In this document: piece after piece, positions 7,437 through 16,079 of the stretch
Numbering within the stretch: the stretch's first letter is position 1
Layout: every line of letters starts with the position of its first letter
Assembly (NCBI RefSeq): GCF_000717595.1
Contig: NZ_JNZO01000014.1
Span: 1-64,000, forward strand
Source of the DNA: Streptomyces flavochromogenes
GTDB taxonomy: Bacteria > Actinomycetota > Actinomycetes > Streptomycetales > Streptomycetaceae
Length of the DNA: 64,000 nt
Direction: 5' to 3'
Translations under genes and position numbers: made by a program
Notes under the pieces: generated by a model
Seen by the model: the letters and a program-made list of their open reading frames with translations, nothing else
Database searches by the model: none
What the model was told of the DNA's origin: nothing

Positions 7437-9824
7437 TCAGGTGCCGGCTGCCGTACGGATCAGTGCGCGCACCCGACTGGGTGAGAGGGGGCCGCGTCGT
7501 ACGACCGCGCCGAAGGGGCGCAGCGCGTCCTCGACGGCGCCGGCGAGTACGGCCTGGGGGGCGATCGCGCCGCCTTCGCCGAGTCCCTTGACGCCGAGGT
7601 CGTTCATGGGGCTCGGGGTGAAGATCTCGTCCATGTCGAGGTCGGGGATCTCCGAGGACGTGGGCACCAGATAGTCCATGTAGGTGCCGGTGCGGGGCTG
7701 ACCGTCGGGGCCGTAGACCATCTCCTCGTACAGCGCTCCGCCGATTCCTTGCGCGATGCCGCCGGTGACCTGTCCTTCCGCGATCATCGGGTTGACGATG
7801 TTGCCCGCGTCGTGGACCACGACGTAGTGCAGGATCTCGATCTCGCCCGTGTGTTCGTCGACCTCGACGACGGCCGCATGCGCTCCGCTCGCGACCGCGA
7901 AGCCCGGTGGGCGGAAGTGCACGGTCTCGCTGATCTCTGTGCCGTGCCGGCCGTCGGTGGGTTCGGGGGTGCCGGGCAGCGGTGCCTTCCCGGCCAGTTC
8001 CGCCAGGCTGATGGACGGGCCGCCCGGTTCCTTGGCCCGCACGATGCCGTCGCTCAGGTCGAGGCAGCCTTCCGCGACACCGAGGCGGCGGGCTGCCGCT
8101 TCGACGATCTTCTCGCGGACGAGCCGGCCGGCCCTGTGGGTGGCGTTTCCGGCGTTGACCAGGGCGCGGCTGGCGATGGTGCCGACGCCGAACGGGGTGG
8201 CTTCGGTGTCGCCGCCGATCACGTCGATCACATCGAGCGGCACTCCGATGGCATCGGCGGCGATCTGCGCCATGGAGGTGCGGTGGCCCTGCCCCTGGGA
8301 CGGGGCGCCGATGGCGAGCCGCACCCGTCCGCTGGGAGCGATGTCTATGCGCGCGGTCTCGAACGGTCCGAGGCCGGTGGCCTCGATGTACATGGCGAAT
8401 CCGATGCCGACGTGCTTGCCGTCGCGGGCGCCTTCGCGTTGTCGGGCCCGTACCTGATCGACGTCGGCCTTCGCGACGGCGCGGCGTAGGAGTTCGGGGA
8501 AGTCCCCGGAGTCGTAGGACTGCGGTTTGCCCGAGCGGTCCACCAGGCCGGTCGCGTACGGCATCTCGTCGGGCCGCACGAGATTGCGCGCCCTCAGCTC
8601 CTCGGGCTCGATGCCCAGTTCTGCGGCCAGCCGGTCCATGGCCCGTTCCATGGCGAAGACCGTCTCCGGACGTCCGGCTCCCCGGTAGGGCGTGGCGAAG
8701 GCCGTGTTGGTGAGCACGCCGACGACGTCTATGTGCACGTTCGGGACGCGGTAGGGGCCGAGGAGGTGGCACAGCGAGTTGTACGGCACGACCAGCCCGG
8801 TCATGTTGTACGCGCCGAAGTTGACGGTGATGCGGTCGCGTACCGCGATGAGGCGGCCTTCGGCATCCGCGGCGAGTTCGATGCGGTGGATCTGTTCGCG
8901 GGCGTGCGAGGAGGCGGTCAGGTTCTCGTTGCGGTCCTCGCGCCACAGCACGGGGCGGCCGAGGTGACGGGCGGCGTGCGGGATGAGGAGTTCCTCCACG
9001 TAGAGGATGCCCTTCTGGCCGAAGCCCCCACCGACGTCGGCCGCGATGACGTGGACCGTGGCGGGTTCCAGGCCGAGGGTGTGGGCGATGGCGTCCCTCA
9101 ATCGGTGCGGGGTCTGGGTGCCCGACCAGACGATCAGTCGGCCGCTGTACGGATCGACCTGGGCCGAGATCGCGCGGGTCTCGATCGGCGAGGCGACGTA
9201 CCGGTGGGCCTCGAAATGTTCGCTGACCACGGCGTGCGCGCCTGCGAACGCCTCATCCGGGTTGCCGACGCGGGTGGCGACGGCGACTGCGGTGTTGTCC
9301 GGCAGGTCCTCGTGGAGTCGGATCGCGCCCTCGGTCAGGGCATGTTGGGGGTCGACGAGCACTGGCAGCGGGGCGTACCGCACCTCGACGAGTTCCAGGG
9401 CGTCCTCGGCCAGGTAGCGGTTCTCGGCGAGGACGACGGCGACGGGCTGGCCGACGTAGAGGACCTTGTCGCGGGCGAGCAAGGGCATGGGAGTCATCCG
9501 GACCAGCGGGTCCAGGAGTTCGGCGAGGCCCGGCGGGGTGCGCAGTTCTTCCTTGTTCAGCATCGCGGGCAGGTCCCTCACGTGGTCGCCTGTCCACACG
9601 GCGACGACGCCTGGTGCGGCCAGGGCCGCGGTCACATCGACCGACTCGATGCGGGCGTGGGCGTGCGGGCTGCGCAGGAAGGCGGCCTCGACGGCGCCGG
9701 GGAGGGCGATGTCGTCGACGTAGCGGCCGTTGCCGCGCAGCAGCCGGTCGTCCTCGACGCGTGGGACGGAACGGCCGATCCAGCCGCCGTCGCCGGACCG
9801 GGCCCGGCCGGAATCGTGGGACAT
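7437..9824 (-). CDS. Molybdopterin-binding large subunit of a CODH/xanthine-dehydrogenase-type hydroxylase (form II-like)
   Basis: A 795-aa catalytic subunit carrying the molybdopterin-cytosine-dinucleotide site. The start at 9824 (MSHDSG) was chosen because it lies 5 bp past the small-subunit stop and longer frames run through that gene. GGGFGQK (~265-271) and the C-terminal GLGEGGA, with the catalytic Glu, are visible. The active-site loop reads PYRGAGR (~379-385). That is the form II 'AYRGAGR' type, not the AYXCSFR loop of true (form I) CO dehydrogenases. The physiological substrate is therefore open: an aldehyde, purine or other heterocycle is as likely as CO. It forms a complex with the two preceding subunits. 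Confidence 0.92.
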   Translation of the reverse strand: MSHDSGRARSGDGGWIGRSVPRVEDDRLLRGNGRYVDDIALPGAVEAAFLRSPHAHARIESVDVTAALAAPGVVAVWTGDHVRDLPAMLNKEELRTPPGLAELLDPLVRMTPMPLLARDKVLYVGQPVAVVLAENRYLAEDALELVEVRYAPLPVLVDPQHALTEGAIRLHEDLPDNTAVAVATRVGNPDEAFAGAHAVVSEHFEAHRYVASPIETRAISAQVDPYSGRLIVWSGTQTPHRLRDAIAHTLGLEPATVHVIAADVGGGFGQKGILYVEELLIPHAARHLGRPVLWREDRNENLTASSHAREQIHRIELAADAEGRLIAVRDRITVNFGAYNMTGLVVPYNSLCHLLGPYRVPNVHIDVVGVLTNTAFATPYRGAGRPETVFAMERAMDRLAAELGIEPEELRARNLVRPDEMPYATGLVDRSGKPQSYDSGDFPELLRRAVAKADVDQVRARQREGARDGKHVGIGFAMYIEATGLGPFETARIDIAPSGRVRLAIGAPSQGQGHRTSMAQIAADAIGVPLDVIDVIGGDTEATPFGVGTIASRALVNAGNATHRAGRLVREKIVEAAARRLGVAEGCLDLSDGIVRAKEPGGPSISLAELAGKAPLPGTPEPTDGRHGTEISETVHFRPPGFAVASGAHAAVVEVDEHTGEIEILHYVVVHDAGNIVNPMIAEGQVTGGIAQGIGGALYEEMVYGPDGQPRTGTYMDYLVPTSSEIPDLDMDEIFTPSPMNDLGVKGLGEGGAIAPQAVLAGAVEDALRPFGAVVRRGPLSPSRVRALIRTAAGT

Positions 9825-9829
9825 GCGGG

Positions 9830-10366
9830 TCACTCCCCGAATCGCTCGTCGAGTGCCTGGCACACGGCACGGCGGATGTTGCGGTAGCCGGTGCACCGGC
9901 ACAGGTGCCCGCTGAGCGCGTCGGCGACCTGTTTCTCGTCGGGGCGCTCGTGCTGTTCGACCAGGGCGGTCGCCGTCATGACGAATCCGGGCGTGCAGAA
10001 ACCGCACTGCATGCCGTGGCACTCGTGGAAGGCTCGCTGCACCGGGGTGAGTGGGGCGTCGGCGGGGGCTAGGCCCTCTACCGTGCGGAGCTCGGCACCA
10101 GCGCATTGCACAACCAGGGTCAGGCAGGTGCGCACCGGCTTGTCGTCGACGAGAACGGTGCACGCCCCGCAGACTCCGTGTTCGCAGCCGACATGGGTGC
10201 CGGTGAGGCCGAGCCGGTCGCGCAGGAAGTCGCTGAGCAGCAGCCGCGATTCGACCTGGGCGGTGACAGGCCGTCCGTTGACGGTGAGGCTGATCTCGTG
10301 CCAGGCGGAGGGCTCGGCGAGCGGCGGTGTGCGCGCGCCGAGCGGGGCGGGGACCGAGGGGGTCAT
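9830..10366 (-). CDS. [2Fe-2S] small subunit of the molybdenum hydroxylase
   Basis: A 178-aa electron-transfer subunit. The N-terminal plant-ferredoxin-type cluster motif is CEHGVCGAC followed by a later Cys (VRTCL). The C-terminal helical cluster domain shows CGFC and CRCTGY. The start ATG at 10366 overlaps the FAD-subunit TGA as TGATG, indicating translational coupling. An alternative ATG six bases upstream (MLM) exists. Electrons would pass from the Mo site through these clusters to FAD. Confidence 0.93.
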   Translation of the reverse strand: MTPSVPAPLGARTPPLAEPSAWHEISLTVNGRPVTAQVESRLLLSDFLRDRLGLTGTHVGCEHGVCGACTVLVDDKPVRTCLTLVVQCAGAELRTVEGLAPADAPLTPVQRAFHECHGMQCGFCTPGFVMTATALVEQHERPDEKQVADALSGHLCRCTGYRNIRRAVCQALDERFGE

Positions 10367-11235
10367 CAGCAACGCTCCCAGGCGGTGGTGCAGGCGCGGA
10401 CGAGGAGGTGGGCGGCGCCCTCGCGCCGGTACTCGGCGGTGGCGTGGACGTCGTCGGAAGGGGTGAGGCGGGAGAGTGCGGCGTTGGCCGCTGCGGCGAC
10501 AGCCTGCTCACCGATGTCGCTCCCCACGAGCGCATCTTCCACAGCGGGCAGTCGTACGGGGACGGGGCCGGCGCCGCAGAAGACCACGCGGGCGGCGCGG
10601 CAGGTGTTGGTGGCGGTGTCCCGTTCCAGGACTGCGGCCACGCCGACGGTGGCGAAGTCGCCGTGTCTGCGGGTCAGTTCTTCGAATGCCCAGCCGTGGT
10701 GTGCCGGGGGCAGCGGGAAGACGACCTCGGTGAGGAGCTCGTCCGCTTCGACTGCCGTGGAGAAGGTGGCGACGAAGAAGTCCTCGGCGATGACCGTACG
10801 GGTGCCCCGCGGACCCGTGATCACGAAGCGGGCGTCCAGGGCCAGTGCCGCGGTGGGCAGCTCTGCGGCCGGGTCGTGGTGGGCGAGGCTGCCGCAGACG
10901 GTGCCGCGGTTGCGAATCTGAGGGTGTCCGATGTGGCCGATCGCGGCGGCGAGCAGCGGCCATCCGTCCCGTACCGCGTTGTCCGCGGCGGCGTGGGCCT
11001 GCCGTACGGCGGCTCCGATGCGGAGGTCGCCCGACCCGTCCACGTGGAGCCGGCCGAGTTCGGGGATCCGTGTGATGTCCACGAGCACCTCGGGCCTGGC
11101 GAGACGCATGTTCAGCATGGGGATCAAGGACTGGCCGCCCGCCACGACCTTGGCCTCCCGCTCCTCGTCGGCGAGGAGGGCGACCGCCTCGCCGACGGTG
11201 CTGGGGGCGGTGTAGTCGAAGGGTATGGGTTTCAA
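10366..11235 (-). CDS. FAD-binding medium subunit of the molybdenum hydroxylase
   Basis: An about 289-aa FAD subunit of the CoxM/XdhB family. The FAD motifs AGGQSLIPMLNMRL and IRNRGTVCGSLAHHDPAAEL are clear. I placed the start at a TTG (11235) because family members begin MKPxPFDY and the sequence here reads KPIPFDYTAP immediately after it. A GTG at 11283 gives a 305-aa alternative. It is the first gene of the four-gene operon and its stop overlaps the next start. Confidence 0.88.
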   Translation of the reverse strand: MKPIPFDYTAPSTVGEAVALLADEEREAKVVAGGQSLIPMLNMRLARPEVLVDITRIPELGRLHVDGSGDLRIGAAVRQAHAAADNAVRDGWPLLAAAIGHIGHPQIRNRGTVCGSLAHHDPAAELPTAALALDARFVITGPRGTRTVIAEDFFVATFSTAVEADELLTEVVFPLPPAHHGWAFEELTRRHGDFATVGVAAVLERDTATNTCRAARVVFCGAGPVPVRLPAVEDALVGSDIGEQAVAAAANAALSRLTPSDDVHATAEYRREGAAHLLVRACTTAWERC

Positions 11236-11372
11236 CCTGCTGCCACCGGACCTCTCGTGTCGTCGCGCCGTGGCATTCCACACGGGCCAACTTATCTAGT
11301 ACCTTAAATGATTCACATTAAAGCTTCTTCTTGGCAAGAGGTTGCGAGAGATTTCAGGCCCGTGGAGGCGAC
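11236..11372. promoter_or_regulatory. Divergent promoter region between the hydroxylase operon and the xdhC-like gene
   Basis: This 137-bp interval contains an unusually AT-rich core around 11288-11335, in contrast to its surroundings. It must carry promoters for both directions. I could not assign individual -10/-35 boxes with confidence. Confidence 0.45.
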
Positions 11373-12446
11373 ATGCGACACGTCATCGACCAGGCAGCCG
11401 CCTGGCAACGCTCCGGAACCCGCTTCGCCATGGCAACCGTCGTGCGGACCTGGGGCTCGTCCCCGCACGGTCCGGGTGCGTCGATGCTCGTGTCCGAGGA
11501 AGGCCGCATCGTCGGCAGCGTCTCCGGCGGCTGCGTCGAAGCCGCCGTATGCGCGATCGCGGAGGAGGTGCTCGCGGGCGCCGCCCCTACGCTCGAACGC
11601 TGGGGGGTCGGTGACGAGGACGCCTTCGCGGTGGGCCTGACCTGCGGCGGGACGATCGAGGTACTGGTCCGCGAGGTGGGTGCGGATGTACCGCTCAGTC
11701 GACTCGCCGCCGACATCGCGGCCGGCGTACCAGTGGCCCTGGTCACCCCCGTCGACGGCAGCGGCTTCCTGACCGTCGGCTGCGGGAGGGCAACCGGCTC
11801 CCTGGGCGACCCCCGGACGGACCGGGCGGCGACCCTGGCCGCCGAGGGCATGCTCCGGCGCGGCGCCAGCGGACTCGTGACCAGCGGGAACGACGCGACC
11901 GAGGAATCCGCCTGCGCGCCGGAGCGTGAGCTCCTGGTGCAGTCCTTCGCCACGCGACCACGCCTGCTGATCTTCGGCGCGGTGGAGTTCGCCCGTCCCC
12001 TGGCGGACATGGGCGCCGCACTCGGGTACCGCGTGACGGTCTGCGACGCCAGGCCCGCCTTCGCGGTGGCCGAGCGCTTCCCGAGGGCCCACGAGGTCGT
12101 CACCGAACGACCCGACCGCTGGTTCCGCGCCCATGAGCACCTGGTCGACGCTTCGTCCGCGGCATGTGTGCTGACCCATGACGCACGGTTCGACGTGCCG
12201 GTTCTCGACCTCGCCCTGCGTAGTAGAGCCGGGTACGTCGGAGCCATGGGCAGCCGCCGGACGCACGCGGACCGACTGGAGCGGCTGCGTAGAGCGGGCA
12301 CGACCGAAGCGGAACTGGCACGGCTGCGCTCGCCGATCGGCGGCCGAGATCGTCGCGGTACTGCGCGGCGGCACCACCCTGCCGCTCACCTTGCGAACCG
12401 GCCCGGTACACAAAGTGTAATCTTTTTTGAACGACTGTTTTTATGA
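11373..12446 (+). CDS. XdhC/CoxI-family molybdoenzyme maturation protein with deleted, frameshifted C terminus
   Basis: XdhC/CoxI proteins bind the molybdenum cofactor and deliver it, sulfurated, to hydroxylases. GGAGGCGAC precedes the ATG at 11373. The N-terminal domain (residues 1-~70, including SVSGGCVEAAV) and C-terminal Rossmann domain (LLIFGAVEFARPLADMG, GYVGAMGSRRTH) are present. At about 12340 the conserved SPIG box is joined directly to AAEIVAVLRGG, which is in another frame. The expected intervening ~15 residues (consensus LDLGA-x-TPEETA-x-SI) are gone. The true C terminus, ending GPVHKV at 12420, is therefore out of frame, and the ORF runs to 12446 with ~33 aberrant residues. The Rossmann fold is probably compromised. 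Divergent from the hydroxylase it would serve. Confidence 0.85.
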   Translation: MRHVIDQAAAWQRSGTRFAMATVVRTWGSSPHGPGASMLVSEEGRIVGSVSGGCVEAAVCAIAEEVLAGAAPTLERWGVGDEDAFAVGLTCGGTIEVLVREVGADVPLSRLAADIAAGVPVALVTPVDGSGFLTVGCGRATGSLGDPRTDRAATLAAEGMLRRGASGLVTSGNDATEESACAPERELLVQSFATRPRLLIFGAVEFARPLADMGAALGYRVTVCDARPAFAVAERFPRAHEVVTERPDRWFRAHEHLVDASSAACVLTHDARFDVPVLDLALRSRAGYVGAMGSRRTHADRLERLRRAGTTEAELARLRSPIGGRDRRGTARRHHPAAHLANRPGTQSVIFFERLFL

Positions 12447-12455
12447 ACACTCGTT
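12430..12455. promoter_or_regulatory. Probable autoregulatory operator of the TetR-MarR regulator
   Basis: Left arm AACGACTGTT (12430-12439) and right arm AACACTCGTT (12446-12455) match at 9 of 10 positions as an inverted repeat with a 6-nt spacer. It lies in an AT-rich tract ending 14 bp before the GTG at 12469. The size and symmetry are typical of TetR or MarR operators. A -10-like TTTAAT follows at about 12454-12459. Confidence 0.65.
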
Positions 12456-12468
12456 TAATCTGTACTGC

Positions 12469-13746
12469 GTGGATCCGAAGAACAAGAGCCGTCGACGATC
12501 GGCCGCAAGCCCCAAGCCGGAAGCGGAAACCGGCCGGGGAACAGGGCAACCGCCACCGCGCCGTCCCGGCTCCCACAACCCGGAGCGCAATCGCCAGGCG
12601 GTCCTTGACGCGGCGCGGCGACTCTTCGGCGCACACGGCTACAAGGGCGTGGGCGTCCGAGCCATCGCGGCCGAGGCGGGAGTGACACCCGGCCTGGTGA
12701 TGGCGTACTTCGGAACCAAGGACGGCCTGTTCCGTGAGGCGGTGGCCGGCGGGTCGGGCATCACCGACGACGTGCTGTCCGCCGCAGCGGACAGCACGGG
12801 CGAACTGCCCGCGACTCTGGCCCGCGCCTACCTCAACCGGTGGGATCACCTGCCGGTCGACGACCCCTGGCCCGCATTGATCCGCTCGGCCGTCAACCAC
12901 CCGCCAAGCGCCGAGCTTCTGCGCACGATCCTGGAGCAGCAGGTCGGCGAACCCCTCGCGCGCCTACTGGGCGACTCGGCCGACGCGGAGGCGCGTGCCG
13001 CCGTCATTCGGAGCGTCCTGTTCGGCGTGATCATGGAGCGCTACCTCTTCGCCCATGAACCGGCGGCCTCCGTGCCCACCGAGGAGCTCGCTCCTGCGTT
13101 GACGGACGTGCTCACCACCGCATTCGGCAACGCCCTCGACCTCGCTCCCCCACCTGCGCCGGGCGGCGCCACCGACGGCGAGGAAGGATCCGTTCGCCCC
13201 GGCGTCGCCCGCTCCACAACGGGCTCCGAGGACACCTGGCCGCACTCGGAGCCCGTACACCCCGAGCATCTGCGCCCGGCGCCCGCTACCCGGGCGGCGG
13301 ACAACTCCCCCGCAGCCGTGTTCGCACGACTCAACGAGTGCGCCGCTGCTCACCAGGAACTGATCAGCAGGACCGTCCGCGAGTACGGCATCAGCCTGCC
13401 CGCCTACGACGTGCTCGCCGCCCTCCACGACGCGGGAGAGCCCTACCGCCGGACGACGGGCGAAGTGGCAGCGGCCGACAGGGTCCGCGCGGGCGGTCTC
13501 ACCCAGCACGCGGACCGTCTGGAGGCAGAGGGGCTGATCCGGCGCGAGCGCGACGCGGACGACCGCCGGATCATCCGGCTGTGTCTCACCCCGGAGGGTC
13601 TCGCACTGGCCGAGCGGATCTTCGCCGTACGGTCGGCCCAGGAGCAAGAACTGCTCGCCGGACTGGGCTCGGCAGACCGGCGCCGGCTCTCCGGGCTGCT
13701 CGGAGCCCTGGGGCGAACGCTGGGGGCCGGGGTCCCGGAGAAATGA
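12469..13746 (+). CDS. TetR-MarR fusion transcriptional regulator (two DNA-binding domains)
   Basis: A 425-aa protein from a GTG at 12469; a TTG at 12427 would add 14 residues but sits inside the palindrome. Residues ~38-85 are a TetR HTH (DAARRLFGAHGYKGVGVRAI, then YFGTKDGLF), followed by a TetR ligand-binding-like helical domain to ~225. A Pro/Thr/Ser-rich linker spans ~227-279. Residues ~280-418 are a complete MarR winged helix (ISLPAYDVLAAL, RAGGLTQHADRLEAEGLIRR, DADDRR wing). The reading frame is continuous with no internal stop. No Shine-Dalgarno sequence precedes the GTG, and the -10-like box is ~10 nt away, so the mRNA may be leaderless. Position next to xdhC suggests control of the hydroxylase locus; this is inferred. 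Confidence 0.87.
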   Translation: MDPKNKSRRRSAASPKPEAETGRGTGQPPPRRPGSHNPERNRQAVLDAARRLFGAHGYKGVGVRAIAAEAGVTPGLVMAYFGTKDGLFREAVAGGSGITDDVLSAAADSTGELPATLARAYLNRWDHLPVDDPWPALIRSAVNHPPSAELLRTILEQQVGEPLARLLGDSADAEARAAVIRSVLFGVIMERYLFAHEPAASVPTEELAPALTDVLTTAFGNALDLAPPPAPGGATDGEEGSVRPGVARSTTGSEDTWPHSEPVHPEHLRPAPATRAADNSPAAVFARLNECAAAHQELISRTVREYGISLPAYDVLAALHDAGEPYRRTTGEVAAADRVRAGGLTQHADRLEAEGLIRRERDADDRRIIRLCLTPEGLALAERIFAVRSAQEQELLAGLGSADRRRLSGLLGALGRTLGAGVPEK

Positions 13747-13775
13747 CGGCAGCCGGCAATGGCGGTTGCCGTCAT
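13743..13775 (+). terminator. Hairpin at the end of the TetR-MarR gene
   Basis: ATGACGGCA (13743-13751), overlapping the TGA stop, pairs perfectly with TGCCGTCAT (13767-13775) across a GC-rich loop. It is likely a factor-independent type terminator without a T-run, as is common in Streptomyces. Confidence 0.55.
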
Positions 13776-14192
13776 ACGTGTCCGATCCGCACAGCACGCC
13801 TGGAGAGCCTCCGTTCTTCCGGTGAGGACGATGTCAAAGGCTGCCGAGGCAGGGAGGAGCAAACACTCGGCTTCCCAGGCAATACAGGGGCAGAGGCGAT
13901 CGGCCTGTCGAGCCGCGTCCATCGGGCACTCGTCCCACGCAGGAGCAGTTCCGCCACACGGACGAGTGACAGCGCCGGGTGCAGGGTGAAGAGCCTGCGC
14001 TCAGTCCGTCCGTCTCGACGCAGGTGCCGATGAGGATGGTCATCTGCGTTCTGCTCCGGCATTTGTCGTGTGAGGCACATGGGCTCACGAGATCGTGCGA
14101 CTGTGGGATATCTGCTGGTTGTGAGCACGTGTTGACGGATCCGCATCGAAGACCGGCTTCAATCCAGCCCCTGGGACGTCGGCCGACAGCGC
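13776..14192. other. Gene-poor stretch
   Basis: About 420 bp with no convincing coding sequence on either strand. Open frames here lack plausible starts and typical codon bias. It separates the TetR-MarR gene from a LysR fragment and is probably decayed sequence. Confidence 0.4.
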
Positions 14193-14471
14193 TCACGGCG
14201 GCGTGCAGGGCGGCGGGAGGTGCGTGGTGCGGTCCTGTAGCGCTGCTGTGCGTAGTGCGGCAACCACGGCCGCGGTCGTCGGGTTGGTCGTCTCGGTGTG
14301 ACGGGTCGCGGCGAACAGGAGGCGCAGGATCGGGTGGTCCTTGATGGGCGACATGCGGATTCCGGGTGTGCCCGGGTCGATGGCTGTCTGGGGGACGAGC
14401 GCGGTGGCGAGGCCGGCTCGTGCGAGGGCGAGCTGGGCGGCGATGTCGGCAGTGACTCGATAGCCTGCCTA
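14193..14471 (-). pseudogene. C-terminal fragment of a LysR-family regulator
   Basis: With no start codon, the minus strand from ~14471 to the TGA at 14193-14195 reads YRVTADIAAQLALARAGLAT, then ALVPQTAI, PIKDHPILRLLFAATR. This matches the end of a LysR substrate-binding domain, with the typical GLG-ALVP-like segment. A TAG interrupts the frame just upstream at ~14478, and the DNA-binding N terminus is absent. It is a truncated relic whose head was lost where the SCO6745-like remnant begins. Confidence 0.6.
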
Positions 14472-14514
14472 AAGGGTTCCATTAGAAATCATCCCCTTGA
14501 CCTGACAAGTCGAG

Positions 14515-15271
14515 GTGAGCGACCTTCAGCGCATGGAAATCCTCGACTGCATCTCCGCGGTTGCCCGGCCCATCCACGATTTCGGGGACGAGTTCATGTC
14601 CGACGATGCGACCGCCGCCATCGGCCTGCGCGCCGGGTTCGCACCAGGGCGTGGCTTCTACTGCCGGGGACGCTTCGGGGTGCTCGGCGAGGCGCCGGCT
14701 TCGGTGGTCCAAGCGGTACAGGGTTTCCTCGGCCCCGATCTGGTCACTGTCGGGTGGCGGGCCGGACGGTCCGTGATGCCTCCGGAGGAAGCCGCCGCCT
14801 GCTACGCACCAGGCCGTCCGGACGTGAGGGCGCGCAAACATCCCCACCGACGCCGACGTGGAGCACTTCAACCACCTGGCACAGCAGCTGATCGACGCCG
14901 CCGACGCCGAGGCACTGCCTCTGTTCGCCGGCTGGCGCGCGCAGCCCTGCCCCGGCGACGCCCCTGTCGGAGCGGCGATGCAGCGCATCCACGTGCTCAG
15001 GGAACACCGTGGCGCCTGCCATCTGGCAGCGGTGCGCCTGTGCGGGCTGAGCGCCCAAGAGGCAATGGTCATCAACCTCGGCGTCGAGCAGGCAGCCCAC
15101 TACGGCTGGCAGGAGCCACGTCCCGTCGCCGCAGCCCTGACCCCCCGATGGCAGCGTGCCGATCGACTCACCGACGAGTTGCAAGCGCCGCTCTACGCCA
15201 CACTCACCGACCGGCAACGAACCGAATTCGCCCAGCACGTCCATGCATTGACCGGCGCCCTGACCGCATGA
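14515..15271 (+). pseudogene. SCO6745-family protein, frameshifted
   Basis: The first frame (GTG at 14515; MEILDCISAVARPIHDFGDE, RAGFAPGRGFYCRGRFGVLG) and a second frame (from ~14829; TDADVEHFNHLAQQLIDAAD, RIHVLREHRGACHLAAVRL) together match the actinobacterial SCO6745-like family. That family is helical and of undefined biochemical role. The frame changes between ~14826 and 14835, where the second frame is preceded by a TGA. The two halves join to about 250 residues, close to family size, so a single indel broke the gene. A short ORF from ATG 14858 would make only the C-terminal half. Confidence 0.55.
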
Positions 15272-15464
15272 CCGGATGTCGTGAACACCAACAGGTGAAC
15301 GAAGGCCGGGCGGTTTTCACCACCGCCTAACCACCGGCCCTGGACGCCACCCCAAAGAGAAATGCGATGAAGGTCAGCACAACGCCCCTCTCGCAGGTGC
15401 TCGGCCGGTCCGGGCGCGGGTCTCGCCTGGTGGAGCGGCGCGCGCCAGCACTCCAGGGCGCGGC

Positions 15465-16079
15465 ATGATCGCGACCATGCTGATTGCTCATGAGGGTCGT
15501 TCACCGACCGTCCACCCCACGGCCTATGTCGCTCCGACCGCCACGCTGTGCGGAGACGTGCGCGTGGGGGCAGGATGCCGGGTGCTGTTCGGCGCAGTGC
15601 TCACCGCCGAGGGCGGGCCGGTGGAGCTGGGCGAGGGCAGCATCGTGATGGAGAACGCCGTCCTGCGTGGCACCCGACGGGATCCGCTGATTCTTGGACG
15701 GCAGGTCCTGGTCGGCCCCACCTCCTACCTGACCGGCTGCCGGGTCGAGGACGAGGTGTTCCTGGCCTCCGGCAGCCGCGTCTTCAACGGAGCCCGGATC
15801 GGGACTCGCTCCGAGGTGAGGATCAACGGCATCGTGCATCTGCGCACCGTGTTGCCCGCCGACTCAATGGTGCCGATCGCCTGGGTCGCCCTCGGCGACC
15901 CGGTGCGCATCTTTCCGCCGGAGGACCACGCCGAGATCTGGGCGGTGCAGAAGAACCTGGACTTCCCCGGCTACGTCTTCGGACTGGACCGTCCAGCCGA
16001 CGGCGAAAGCCTGATGCCGGCCATCGCCGAACGCTTCGGCCGCAGCCTCGGCCGCCACAGCAACGACCAGCAGATCTGA
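15465..16079 (+). CDS. Gamma-carbonic-anhydrase-like hexapeptide-repeat protein
   Basis: A 204-aa left-handed beta-helix protein (ATG at 15465; an ATG at 15477 gives 200 aa). Hexapeptide turns are visible across residues ~15-125 (VHPTAYVAPTATLCGDVRVG and later repeats), followed by a C-terminal helix segment (EIWAVQKNLDFPGYVFGLDR). The family includes gamma carbonic anhydrases and transferase-like proteins that form trimers with metal at subunit interfaces. Candidate metal His residues are not arranged clearly enough to claim catalysis. It stands alone between decayed genes. Confidence 0.8.
   Translation: MIATMLIAHEGRSPTVHPTAYVAPTATLCGDVRVGAGCRVLFGAVLTAEGGPVELGEGSIVMENAVLRGTRRDPLILGRQVLVGPTSYLTGCRVEDEVFLASGSRVFNGARIGTRSEVRINGIVHLRTVLPADSMVPIAWVALGDPVRIFPPEDHAEIWAVQKNLDFPGYVFGLDRPADGESLMPAIAERFGRSLGRHSNDQQI

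Noticed and set aside
7437..10535. A longer 1032-aa start for the hydroxylase large subunit
   Set aside because: The extra 237 residues run antisense-free but out of frame through the small-subunit gene; MSHDSG at 9824 starts the family homology.
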